A DNA stretch of 33,966 nt. It comes from Saprospiraceae bacterium. Its GTDB lineage: Bacteria; Bacteroidota; Bacteroidia; Chitinophagales; Saprospiraceae. Below are positions 23,859 to 31,921 of the stretch, one piece after another. The stretch is taken from assembly GCA_015490715.1 (NCBI GenBank), contig WFXH01000010.1:1-33966 (forward strand). The letters are read 5' to 3'. Position numbers and translations under genes: made by a program. Every line of letters begins with the position of its first letter. Within the stretch, counting starts at the first letter, position 1. The notes under the pieces are model-generated. The model was not told the origin of the DNA, searched no databases, and saw only the letters and a list, made by a program, of their open reading frames with translations.

Positions 23859-24947
23859 CTATCGGGGGAGGACATCCGCTTCGAGGATGAGCGTGTGCAA
23901 GAAGGGTTCGGTATTGGCGATGACGTCGATTTCGACGCGCACATGGCCCGGCTTGCGTCGGGCGCTATAAAACGTCAGGCGAATGGCACCACTTTCCCCG
24001 GGGGCAATGGCTTGTTTGGGGTAATCAATTTCGGTGCAGTCGCATGCCGACACCATTTCGATTTTAAGCGGAGCAGTGCCTACATTGGTGAAACGATAGG
24101 TGTGGTGCCGCACTTCGCCGTGCTGTACCGTTCCGAAGTGCACCGAGTCGGAATGCCATACGATCTTCGCCACGCCGGCAGTATCGTCCTGAGATGAATG
24201 CATCGATTGCGTTTCATCAATGGTGGGCTTGGGCAAGGTAGCTGGAGTAGGCAGTGGTTGAAAGGGCAGATCGTGCAGCTCTGCTCGGAGTGCTTCCATG
24301 AAGGCGTCGCCAGGGTCGACCTTGTAGGTGAGATAGCTCGTATCGAGCTCTTTCCAGAGCGGATGTCCGATAAATCTCGTGTATTCGTGATGTCCCAGCA
24401 AGTATTCGATGGGATATTTTTGCGCGAGCTGCCGTATCAGGCAGGCATTGGCCCGCAGCTGGTCTTCGGTGAGGGGGTGGGAAGCGTCGCCGACGTTTTC
24501 GATGCCTATGGCGGCGTGGTTGAGCCCAATGACGTGTCGCGCCATAATGGTGTCGGGCAAAAGTCGATAGATCGTGCCGTCTCTGTCGACGAGATAGTGT
24601 GCGGAGACGTTGAGGGCGCCAGCATGGCGTATTTTGCTTCGCGAAGAGGGCAAAAGGACGGGATCAAAGGCCGCAAACGAGCGCTCTATGTCGGGTATGG
24701 CCGTCCAGTGGACGACGATCATCTTAGGCTGGATGGTTGGCCGGTCTACCTCCATGCCGTAGTGACTTTTCATGTATTCGATGGTGAGCCGTGCCCGCGT
24801 ACTGTCAAAGGTGATGGGCCGATCGACGATTTTCATGCGTGTACATGCATCTTGACGAAAAGCCTTCCAATGACAGGCAGCTGTCGACCAGAGCGCGATG
24901 GCCAGTACTAGATAGAAATTCCAATGCTGGAACGTTCGCCATTTCAT
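23859..24947 (-). CDS. N-acetylmuramoyl-L-alanine amidase lipoprotein with C-terminal DUF1573
   Basis: 362 residues from ATG 24947; the open frame upstream is not conserved sequence. Lipobox STAAC (Cys25). Residues about 70-220 are an Ami_2/PGRP-type amidase: zinc ligands His80 (VVHWTA), a His in LLGHHEY (186/187) and Asp211 (KVDPGDAF). Residues about 262-358 are DUF1573: FGTVQHGE, YRFTNVGTAPLKIEMVSACDCTE, APGESG. DUF1573 is an Ig-like domain common in Bacteroidota exported proteins. The protein should cut peptidoglycan stem peptides from the glycan, anchored to an envelope membrane. It leads a two-gene unit with pnuC copy 1. Confidence 0.88.
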   Translation of the reverse strand: MKWRTFQHWNFYLVLAIALWSTAACHWKAFRQDACTRMKIVDRPITFDSTRARLTIEYMKSHYGMEVDRPTIQPKMIVVHWTAIPDIERSFAAFDPVLLPSSRSKIRHAGALNVSAHYLVDRDGTIYRLLPDTIMARHVIGLNHAAIGIENVGDASHPLTEDQLRANACLIRQLAQKYPIEYLLGHHEYTRFIGHPLWKELDTSYLTYKVDPGDAFMEALRAELHDLPFQPLPTPATLPKPTIDETQSMHSSQDDTAGVAKIVWHSDSVHFGTVQHGEVRHHTYRFTNVGTAPLKIEMVSACDCTEIDYPKQAIAPGESGAIRLTFYSARRKPGHVRVEIDVIANTEPFLHTLILEADVLPR

Positions 24948-24973
24948 ATGCCCGACGAATTTGGCTAACTTTG
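24942..24973 (+). promoter_or_regulatory. Promoter of the thioredoxin-like gene
   Basis: TTTC (24942-24945), 20 bases, TAACTTTG (24966-24973), an exact -7 match. Transcription would start near 24980, so the upstream TTG at 24961 cannot be the start codon, and ATG 25003 is favoured. The -33 element overlaps the start codon of the divergent amidase gene. Confidence 0.65.
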
Positions 24974-25002
24974 CCCTTGGAGCAAACACAAAAGTAGCGA
25001 AA

Positions 25003-25560
25003 ATGGTTTTGACCCCCTCACAGATGGTTCCGCTGGGTACGCCAGCGCACGATTTTATACTGATCGAACCGCGAAGCGGAAAAATGCGCTCCCTGGAGGA
25101 ATTACGATCCGACAAGGGTACGGTCATCATCTTTATGTGCAATCACTGTCCTTACGTGATCCATATCATGCCGGCGCTCGTTCCCCTTTCAAAGGAGTAC
25201 ACGAAAAAGGGCATCTCCTTTGTCGGCATCAATGCCAACGACATTGAAAACTACCCCGATGATGCCCCCGACAAGATGATCGTCTTCCAGGAAAAGTGGG
25301 GTTTTGATTTTCCCTACCTCTTTGACGAAACGCAGCAGACGGCAAGGGCCTATCAAGCGGCATGTACGCCCGATATTTTCGTCTTTGATGGCGGTATGAA
25401 ATTGTACTACAGGGGGCGATTCGACGCCACGCGACCGGGCAGTGGATCCTCCCCCACGGGTGAAGATCTCGCTGCAGCTCTGGACGCCTTGCTGGCCGGC
25501 AAGGAGCCACCAAAGGAGCAATTCCCCAGCGTAGGGTGTAATATCAAATGGAAATCCTGA
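25003..25560 (+). CDS. Thioredoxin-fold (AhpC/TSA-type redoxin) protein
   Basis: 185 residues from ATG 25003. Thioredoxin fold with the redox motif CNHCPYV (Cys46, Cys49), PALVPLSKEYTKKGISFVGINAND, and the cis-Pro in ACTPDIFVFD. This CNHC subfamily occurs widely in Bacteroidota as a peroxiredoxin-like or thiol oxidoreductase protein. There is no signal peptide with this start, so it is probably cytoplasmic. Its stop lies 17 bases inside the convergent pnuC copy 2. Two copies of the repeat word lie inside (25052-25060, 25394-25402). Confidence 0.88.
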   Translation: MVLTPSQMVPLGTPAHDFILIEPRSGKMRSLEELRSDKGTVIIFMCNHCPYVIHIMPALVPLSKEYTKKGISFVGINANDIENYPDDAPDKMIVFQEKWGFDFPYLFDETQQTARAYQAACTPDIFVFDGGMKLYYRGRFDATRPGSGSSPTGEDLAAALDALLAGKEPPKEQFPSVGCNIKWKS

Positions 25561-26167
25561 TTTCCCTCTGGGAGCGCTGCATTCGATATTGCCGATTCCA
25601 CTCCAGCCATCCCATTATACAGAGGGCGAGATAAACAGCAAACAAGCCGGCCGTCGGGTAGAGGTGCTTGAGCACGTAAACGGGGATGGCCACGAGGTTG
25701 ACCGATATCCACAACAGCCAGTTTTCGAGGTATTTCTTGGCCAAAAAGTACTGAGCCGTGAGGCTCATCACCGTCGTATACGCATCGGCATAGGGAAAGC
25801 TCGCTTGAGTGTTGTGCGCCATGAAATATCCCCACAGTGCGCTGGCCGTAAGCACTCCTACAATGACCAACACCCAGAGCCACGGTTGAAATCGACGAAT
25901 GGGTACCTCGGAATGCGTGTCCCGTCGTCGCTGCGACCAATACCACCATCCGTAGGCATTGAGGGCAATGTAGATGAAATGCAACAGGGCATCGGAATAC
26001 AGTCGAGCTTGATAAAAGATCCACACATAGATCGACACTGAGAGGATACCCAAGGGCCATGCACGGATATCTTCCCGCGTCTGCAGCCACACACAGAGGA
26101 TACCCGAAAGGACAGCGATGTATTCCAATCCCTCCTGAAGGGAAAGCGATACAGCAAAAAGGCTCAC
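25544..26167 (-). CDS. PnuC-family vitamin/nucleoside transporter (copy 2)
   Basis: 207 residues, about seven membrane segments, with the PnuC elements EYIAVLSGILCVWLQTREDIRAWPLGI and ENWLLWISVNLVAIPVYV. It lacks the double Trp (NWWYW) of copy 1 (NWLLW here), so its substrate may differ. The start is GTG at 26167; no ATG is in frame nearby. It begins 7 bases after the lipoprotein stop and overlaps the redoxin gene by 17 bases at the 3' end. Confidence 0.87.
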   Translation of the reverse strand: MSLFAVSLSLQEGLEYIAVLSGILCVWLQTREDIRAWPLGILSVSIYVWIFYQARLYSDALLHFIYIALNAYGWWYWSQRRRDTHSEVPIRRFQPWLWVLVIVGVLTASALWGYFMAHNTQASFPYADAYTTVMSLTAQYFLAKKYLENWLLWISVNLVAIPVYVLKHLYPTAGLFAVYLALCIMGWLEWNRQYRMQRSQREIRISI

Positions 26168-26174
26168 CGACGTC

Positions 26175-26747
26175 TCATATTTTCAGGCGGTCGAGCGCGA
26201 TATCTTTAAAGCGTCCGGCCTGTATTTCGATTTTGTTGCCCTGGCTGTCGACCAGGGTGCCGCTGAAACTCCCCGAAATCATGTACTTGTCGGGATCCCA
26301 TTTCGACACTTCGATACGCGCCGTAGTGCTTTCATACTGATGCGCGCTGGGATTGTCTTGTTCTAACACCTTGTAGTAGATTTTTGCGCCTTTGGTATAG
26401 GCTTTCTTTTCGGGGTCGAACTCGTGTAGGAGGAGTTCGAGCAGGCGTACCTGCCGCTTTTCGGCAATGGTTTCCATGGTTGAACTCGAGATATGTATTA
26501 TGATCTGGCCGGTCTCTTGCTCTTCGATATAGCGGCCATTCGTCGAGGCGGCTTCCCACAGTTGGTCGTCGATGAGACACTCAACATACGCTCCCTCTTC
26601 GGCAAGTCGCATGCTGGGCTTTTCGATCTTTTGATACGCAGGTGCGTCCTCTGATGTGGCTTGTGATGTACTCGATGCCGATTTTTCATTCTTGCAATGG
26701 GTAAAGAGCAATGCGATCAGCCCGAAAGGGATCCATCCCGTCTTCAT
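26175..26747 (-). CDS. Lipoprotein of unknown function
   Basis: 190 residues. Signal sequence with lipobox LFTHC (Cys18), then a low-complexity Ser/Thr linker, then a domain of beta strands (ECLIDDQLWEAAS, and GSFSGTLVDSQGNKIEIQAGRF near the end). The pattern resembles DUF6252-like Bacteroidota lipoproteins, but I am not certain. It precedes pnuC copy 2 by 7 bases and is probably cotranscribed with it. Confidence 0.75.
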   Translation of the reverse strand: MKTGWIPFGLIALLFTHCKNEKSASSTSQATSEDAPAYQKIEKPSMRLAEEGAYVECLIDDQLWEAASTNGRYIEEQETGQIIIHISSSTMETIAEKRQVRLLELLLHEFDPEKKAYTKGAKIYYKVLEQDNPSAHQYESTTARIEVSKWDPDKYMISGSFSGTLVDSQGNKIEIQAGRFKDIALDRLKI

Positions 26748-26766
26748 ATGAGGAAAAATTTTTATG

Positions 26767-26774
26767 CAAACCTA
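26767..26774 (-). promoter_or_regulatory. Possible -7 element of the lipoprotein-pnuC unit
   Basis: TAGGTTTG on the minus strand, an exact TAnnTTTG match about 20 bases upstream of the ATG at 26747. No good -33 element is seen at 19-21 bases. Confidence 0.4.
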
Positions 26775-26824
26775 CGGAAATTCTCTCACAAGACGGTTAA
26801 AAAAGCGGATTTATGCTGTTGCAG

Positions 26825-26832
26825 TACTTTTG
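26825..26832 (+). promoter_or_regulatory. Possible -7 element of the ABC ATPase gene
   Basis: TACTTTTG, an exact TAnnTTTG match 19 bases before the ATG at 26852. No clear -33 element is seen. Confidence 0.4.
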
Positions 26833-26851
26833 TTGGTGAGCCATTTTCCGT

Positions 26852-28360
26852 ATGAAATCGACGGTGCTTGATTTGCAGGGGTTGATTATCGAGCTTCGAG
26901 GGCGACGCGTCATCGATGATCTGAGTCTTTCCCTTCCAGAGGGTGCAATCACGGCGCTGGTAGGCCAAACGGGCGCGGGAAAAACTCTGGTCGCACTGAC
27001 GCTGCTCGGATTCATTCCTTCCGAACACCTCCGGGGAAGACTTCGGCTGCTGCACATACCCAATGCTTTTGAGCTCAGCCCTCGCCAGTGGGAAGGTCTT
27101 CGCGGGACGACCATTGGGTTGATGATGCAGAATTCCCACGAGGCCTTTGATCCGCTCTACACGGTGGGATCGCAAATTACGGAGAGTATGCACAGCGTGC
27201 TCGGAATGAGAAAAGAAGAAGCGCGGAAGCACCTCTACGGTGAAATGGCCGAGTTGGATCTCGATCGAGACTTGCTGGAAGCTTATCCCCATGAGCTATC
27301 TGGAGGGGAATTGCAGCGTTTTGCCTTGCTGTGGACCTTTGTGTTGCGTCCAAAGATAGTTGTGCTGGACGAGCCTGTAGCGGCGCTGGATGCCTCCTTA
27401 CGTCAAAAAGCCCTATCGTATATTCACCATAGACAAAAGGAGGGTTCTATTGCACTTCTGTGGATTACGCATCAAGTACATATCGCTTTAAAGTATGCAG
27501 ATCGAATGGCCATCATGCGAAGGGGGAAGATTGTCGAGTGTGGAACGGTAGAAGAGCTCCGACGACGGCCCAGACATCCCTATACGCGTCAACTCTTCCA
27601 ATACGCTGAGATCTTGAGCGAGCAGAAGGTGCGTATTCAGGAGAGGGCGGCGCCTGAAGTACCTCGTGGCACACGTGTCTTAGAGGTGAGAGACCTGTAT
27701 TATCGCCATCCTCGTATTCGAGATCGTTTTTTATTTCGGGGGCTCCGTTTTTCCTTAGCTGAGGGTCAATCGCTTGGCATCATGGGGCCATCGGGAGTGG
27801 GAAAGTCGACGCTCGCCCTGCTGATCGCTGGATTACTCAAGCCCGAGGGTGGGGAAATCTGGCTTAAGGGTGTGCAATCCAATGCAGTGGATTCTACGCA
27901 TCGACATCGGATCCGTCATCCCGTACAAATCATCTGGCAACACCCCTCGAGTTCTTTACATCCCTACCGGTCTGTACGAGCTACCCTGTGCGAAGCGCTT
28001 CAATGTCGTCCGTCTACGTTACCACCGCTCCAAATTGGGGATTTGCTTCGATGGGTTGAGCTCGAAGAAGACGTGTTGGACCGCTATCCACGGCATCTGT
28101 CTGGCGGCCAACAGCAGCGCGTGAGCATAGCAAGGGCACTGGCTGTAGGACCTGAAGTGCTGTTGTGTGACGAGCCCGTCTCAGCACTCGATATGGCGAC
28201 GCGCTTGCAAATATTACAGCTGTTGCGTCGCATACAAGCGGAGCAACGCCTCAGCATCCTCTATGTTTCCCATGCTCTGAGCGAAATCGCCTTTCTCTGC
28301 CGATATGCCCTCCGATTACCTGATCAGAAGTGGATCGAGCTGGGAGTTTTAGGTGAGTAA
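26852..28360 (+). CDS. ABC transporter with two fused ATPase domains (peptide/nickel type)
   Basis: 502 residues. NBD1: Walker A GQTGAGKT (38-45), signature LSGGELQR, Walker B IVVLDEPVAALD, and the C-terminal RRRPRHPYTRQLF element seen in DppD/OppD. NBD2: Walker A GPSGVGKST (312-320), LSGGQQQR, VLLCDEPVSALD. This is the YejF/GsiA-like fusion that drives oligopeptide, glutathione or nickel importers. No permease or binding-protein gene is adjacent, so the partner lies elsewhere. NBD2 ends shortly after its switch region, without the usual C-terminal oligopeptide extension. The start codon lies in a GTATGAAAT repeat. Confidence 0.9.
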   Translation: MKSTVLDLQGLIIELRGRRVIDDLSLSLPEGAITALVGQTGAGKTLVALTLLGFIPSEHLRGRLRLLHIPNAFELSPRQWEGLRGTTIGLMMQNSHEAFDPLYTVGSQITESMHSVLGMRKEEARKHLYGEMAELDLDRDLLEAYPHELSGGELQRFALLWTFVLRPKIVVLDEPVAALDASLRQKALSYIHHRQKEGSIALLWITHQVHIALKYADRMAIMRRGKIVECGTVEELRRRPRHPYTRQLFQYAEILSEQKVRIQERAAPEVPRGTRVLEVRDLYYRHPRIRDRFLFRGLRFSLAEGQSLGIMGPSGVGKSTLALLIAGLLKPEGGEIWLKGVQSNAVDSTHRHRIRHPVQIIWQHPSSSLHPYRSVRATLCEALQCRPSTLPPLQIGDLLRWVELEEDVLDRYPRHLSGGQQQRVSIARALAVGPEVLLCDEPVSALDMATRLQILQLLRRIQAEQRLSILYVSHALSEIAFLCRYALRLPDQKWIELGVLGE

Positions 28361-28387
28361 CCATTTCATACAAAAAGAGAAAAAAAG

Positions 28388-28978
28388 TTAGTCCAGAGGA
28401 GGGACGGGTGAAATTCCTTCACGCAAGACGTGGTAGAGGCTCTTGCAGTTATGGCGTGGTTTAGGCAGTATAAACACCAGGATGATCTCTTCGATGTTGG
28501 CTAGTATGCCGGCGATAACTACCGTCACAAAACTCACGGGCTCGATGCCGTAGAGGAAGAGTATAAAAAAGTACAAAGCGAAGAGGACGGCCACAGTCTT
28601 CCAGGAGTACAGATGAAAGGATGGTATGGTGCGGTATCGCACAAATGCCAGCACATAGAAGAGTGCATAGCTGATCAAAAAGATCCAAACCCAAAATACG
28701 TAGGGCTGAATGAGCTCCCAGCGCATGGTATAGACCCCGTAGAGCCCTGCAATCATAGTGAGTAAGTCGCCGTAGGAGTCGATTTTGGCACCAAAGTAGC
28801 TCTCTATGCGCCATTTGCGCGCCAAATACCCGTCAAGCACATCGCTGAGGAGGACAAAAAACATGGCTGTAATAAAGGGTTTTTCCATCTTGTGGTGCGC
28901 CCAATAAAGGAGCAGCGGAAATACCACAATGCGAAAGCCACTGAGCACATTGGGAACGTACGCGCGTAGATCGGTCAT
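28388..28978 (-). CDS. CDP-alcohol phosphatidyltransferase
   Basis: 196 residues, about six membrane segments. The complete CDP-OH-P motif is present: Asp46, Asp49-Gly50, Ala53-Arg54, Gly63, Asp67 and Asp71, with exact family spacing. The enzyme moves a phosphatidyl (or similar) group from a CDP-linked donor to an alcohol, for example PgsA (glycerol phosphate) or PssA (serine). The substrate cannot be read from the sequence. It lies 60 bases after the M16 gene on the same strand and converges with the ABC gene. The gap there holds a GTATGAAAT copy but no hairpin terminator. Confidence 0.88.
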   Translation of the reverse strand: MTDLRAYVPNVLSGFRIVVFPLLLYWAHHKMEKPFITAMFFVLLSDVLDGYLARKWRIESYFGAKIDSYGDLLTMIAGLYGVYTMRWELIQPYVFWVWIFLISYALFYVLAFVRYRTIPSFHLYSWKTVAVLFALYFFILFLYGIEPVSFVTVVIAGILANIEEIILVFILPKPRHNCKSLYHVLREGISPVPPLD

Positions 28979-29038
28979 GAGCGAGCTGTCGTCAAATCCG
29001 TGAAAAGATACGAAAAATCACTCATGCGGGACCATTCA

Positions 29039-31747
29039 TCAGGATTTCGCAGCAGCGGTGGGCGGAGCAGTCGTTTTGGCAAAATCGCCCGCTTTGACCA
29101 CGACAAATTGGCTTGGCTGTACATATCGACGAAAGACACGATGTACTTCGTCGGTGGAGAGTTGTCGTGCACGTTGGAAGAGATCTTCGTACCACTGCAT
29201 CGTGCGCTCCTTAAAGAGGTTGTCTTCCAGGGTAGCTGCCAGCCATCGATCATCCGAAAAGCGTAGATGGTATTTTTGAATCCAACCCTGTACGGCGTTT
29301 TGGAGTTCGCGCTCTTCGAAACCCTCTTGAAGGGCTTTGTCCAGCTCTTCGAAGACGGCACGGTGGAGGCGTTCCCTATCCGAAGGGGAAAAGATGGCGT
29401 AACAGGAGAAAGCGGCCGAAGCACTGAAGTAATTGGCCGAAAAGCTCGAAGCCACACCGTAGCTCATGCCCTCTTTTTGGCGAACACGCGTGGCTAATCG
29501 CGAAGAGAGAAATCCCCCGCCTATGATGACATTGGCGATTACCATGGGTAGGTAGTCCTGATCTCTTTGACTGAGAGGTATCAGCATACCAGCTTTGAAG
29601 ACGGCATTGGCTTTGTCGGGCGTGTTGATCTCGATCTCTTGAGCTGAAGTGGGAAAGTAGAGATTGGGGATCAATTGAAATGGTTGTTCGGCAGGTTGGT
29701 TGGAAAACTGCTCTTGGAGCCACGAGCGGACTTCTTCGGGAGCGAAGTCTCCCACAACTCCAATGGTGATGTGATCCGTGCCGTAGAATTGGCGGTGAAA
29801 TTGGCGGATCTCGTCGAGTTGCAGATTCGATATTTGCTGGATTTCCTCGTCGAGGGTGCGTACATAACGGGGATCCTCCGGTGCGTAGCGATATAGGGCA
29901 CGTCGATAGGCGAGGGAGGCAAGGGTGAGGGGATCTGTGCGGCGGTGTTCGAGGGCGGCGAGAACTTCCCTGCGCAATTTTTCGAATGCCTTTTCTTCCA
30001 GGGCAGGATCGAACAAGAGCTCTGACAGCAGTTCTATAATGGTGCACAAGTGTGCTCGTCGCGTTTCGATGATGACGGATACGGCATCGAAGTAGGGATG
30101 GATGTCGATGGTCGTACGGGTGGTGTCGAGTATGTCGTTGATCTCTTCCTGGGATTTCTGGCGCGTGCCTTTTAACAGGAGGCGTCCGAGGAAGAGGGCT
30201 GCTTCGGTTTTGCCTTTGAGACTCTGAAGAGTGCCGTACCGCATAGTTAGGGACAAGTGGACCGTTTGGCCGCGCGTCTTTTTGGGGAGTAAGGCGATTT
30301 GCGGGTCATTGGCATGGACAATCTTCTGCGTGAGGCGGTCGATATTGGCAGGTGTGGCTTCGAAAGCCTCACCCGATGCACGGCTCTTGCCTCCGCGATA
30401 GTCGCGCAACAGCTCTTCCAGGGGAGGAGCTTCTTCAATTTCTACAATGTGGGGTTCCTTGACGGGTTCAAAGATACCCGTCGTGCGATTGGAAGGGTGG
30501 AAATACCTTTTGGCTACCTCGACGATGTCTTCACGCTGTACCGCCTGAATCTGATCGCGAGCGTAGAAAAACAGCCTCCAATCACCCCGGGCGATGAAGT
30601 TGGTCAGCAGAATGCCCATCTTTTCGGGATCGTTGAAGGCCATGTCCCATTCCTTGAGCAAGCGGTTTTTGGATCGCTCCACCTCTTTATCCGGGGGTAT
30701 CAAATCAGCGAGCCGATCCATGATGTCGAGCGTGGTCTGACGCAGCTCGTTAAGAGAGCTATTGGTGCGCGTCTCGGTGTGGATGTAAAAATATCCCGGC
30801 TCCGCCGTGGGAGGGATGAAACCCCATACTCCTGTGGCTTTGCCCGTTTCGATGAGGGCCTTGTACAATATACCCGTAGGCTCGTCGGTAAGCAAGTCAT
30901 TGAGTACCATCAAGGGGTAATAGTGGGGATGGGTGGATGCGGGGATGTGGTACAGGCATGCGAAGAGCTGTATCTCGCCGACGCGCTTGAGATGTACGGT
31001 TCGCTCACCGTCCTGGGCGGGTTCGCGCGTATACGTGGGCAGTAAGGGGAGTCGACTGCGGTCTGGGGCTGGTATGCGGCCGAAGTATTTTTGTATGCGT
31101 TGGAGTGCGTCGAGCACTTCAATCTTGCCCGTCACGATGAGCACGGCATTGTCGGGTTGGTAGTATCGGTCGTAAAACTCCCGCAATCGCTCGGCGGGCA
31201 CGTGTAAGATGTCGGATAGACAGCCGATCGTGCTGTGGCCGTAGTTGTGCCAATCGTACGCCGCTCCGATCATGCGCTTGTAGAGCACGTGGGCAGGTTG
31301 GTTTTCTCCCATTTCATACTCATTGGCGATGACCTTGGCCTCGCTTGCTAAATCTTTGGCTGAAATGTTGGCGTTGCGCATGCGGTCGGCTTCGAGTTCG
31401 ATGGCCCAGTCGAGGAGTTCGTCGGAGGCGGGAAAAGTTTCGTAATAATTGGTGCGATCCATCCAGGTGGTGCCATTGGCGCGCACACCCCGCTGCGTAA
31501 ACTCTTCCGGTATGTCGGGATGCGAGGGCGTGCCTTTAAACATCAAGTGTTCTACGATGTGTGCCATTCCGTATTCGCCGTAGCCCTCATGCCGTGAGCC
31601 GACGCGATAGGTGATATTGACGGTGATCGTCGGCCGGGAAGGATCGGGGAAGAGCAAAATCTGCAGACCGTTGTCCAAACGGTATTCTTCGATGCCTTCG
31701 ATGGCACGTATAAACCGAACGTTGGGGGGGAGATTTTGATGTGCCAT
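29039..31747 (-). CDS. M16 family zinc metallopeptidase, two-domain
   Basis: 902 residues from ATG 31747; about 160 codons of open frame upstream have no family similarity. The N-terminal half is active: inverted zinc motif HIVEH (His63, Glu66, His67) and the third ligand Glu143 (ANEYE). The C-terminal half lacks the zinc motif but has LATRVRQKEGMSYGV, the Arg/Tyr substrate-binding pair. Two M16 halves in one chain form the clam-shell peptidase that degrades peptides. No signal peptide or lipobox is visible, unlike many Bacteroidota M16 proteins, so it may act in the cytoplasm. The gene diverges from the acyltransferase. Confidence 0.92.
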   Translation of the reverse strand: MAHQNLPPNVRFIRAIEGIEEYRLDNGLQILLFPDPSRPTITVNITYRVGSRHEGYGEYGMAHIVEHLMFKGTPSHPDIPEEFTQRGVRANGTTWMDRTNYYETFPASDELLDWAIELEADRMRNANISAKDLASEAKVIANEYEMGENQPAHVLYKRMIGAAYDWHNYGHSTIGCLSDILHVPAERLREFYDRYYQPDNAVLIVTGKIEVLDALQRIQKYFGRIPAPDRSRLPLLPTYTREPAQDGERTVHLKRVGEIQLFACLYHIPASTHPHYYPLMVLNDLLTDEPTGILYKALIETGKATGVWGFIPPTAEPGYFYIHTETRTNSSLNELRQTTLDIMDRLADLIPPDKEVERSKNRLLKEWDMAFNDPEKMGILLTNFIARGDWRLFFYARDQIQAVQREDIVEVAKRYFHPSNRTTGIFEPVKEPHIVEIEEAPPLEELLRDYRGGKSRASGEAFEATPANIDRLTQKIVHANDPQIALLPKKTRGQTVHLSLTMRYGTLQSLKGKTEAALFLGRLLLKGTRQKSQEEINDILDTTRTTIDIHPYFDAVSVIIETRRAHLCTIIELLSELLFDPALEEKAFEKLRREVLAALEHRRTDPLTLASLAYRRALYRYAPEDPRYVRTLDEEIQQISNLQLDEIRQFHRQFYGTDHITIGVVGDFAPEEVRSWLQEQFSNQPAEQPFQLIPNLYFPTSAQEIEINTPDKANAVFKAGMLIPLSQRDQDYLPMVIANVIIGGGFLSSRLATRVRQKEGMSYGVASSFSANYFSASAAFSCYAIFSPSDRERLHRAVFEELDKALQEGFEERELQNAVQGWIQKYHLRFSDDRWLAATLEDNLFKERTMQWYEDLFQRARQLSTDEVHRVFRRYVQPSQFVVVKAGDFAKTTAPPTAAAKS

Positions 31748-31921
31748 GGCCGTATGGTTTTGGTATGAAATGGTCGATCGTACGCGAATCCAGACACCTT
31801 CGAAGTACATCCGACGGCTGCGGTTGCAGATGTACCGAATGGCGGGGATTCTTGGCATATAACGCCATTGGGAGGGATGCGGTTTGAGCAGATGGTGTAT
31901 TTTGGGGCCAAAGTAGGAAAT

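Noticed and set aside
24198-24911. 237-codon plus ORF
   Set aside because: Shadow of the amidase-DUF1573 gene on the minus strand.
30299-31045. 248-codon plus ORF
   Set aside because: Shadow of the M16 peptidase.
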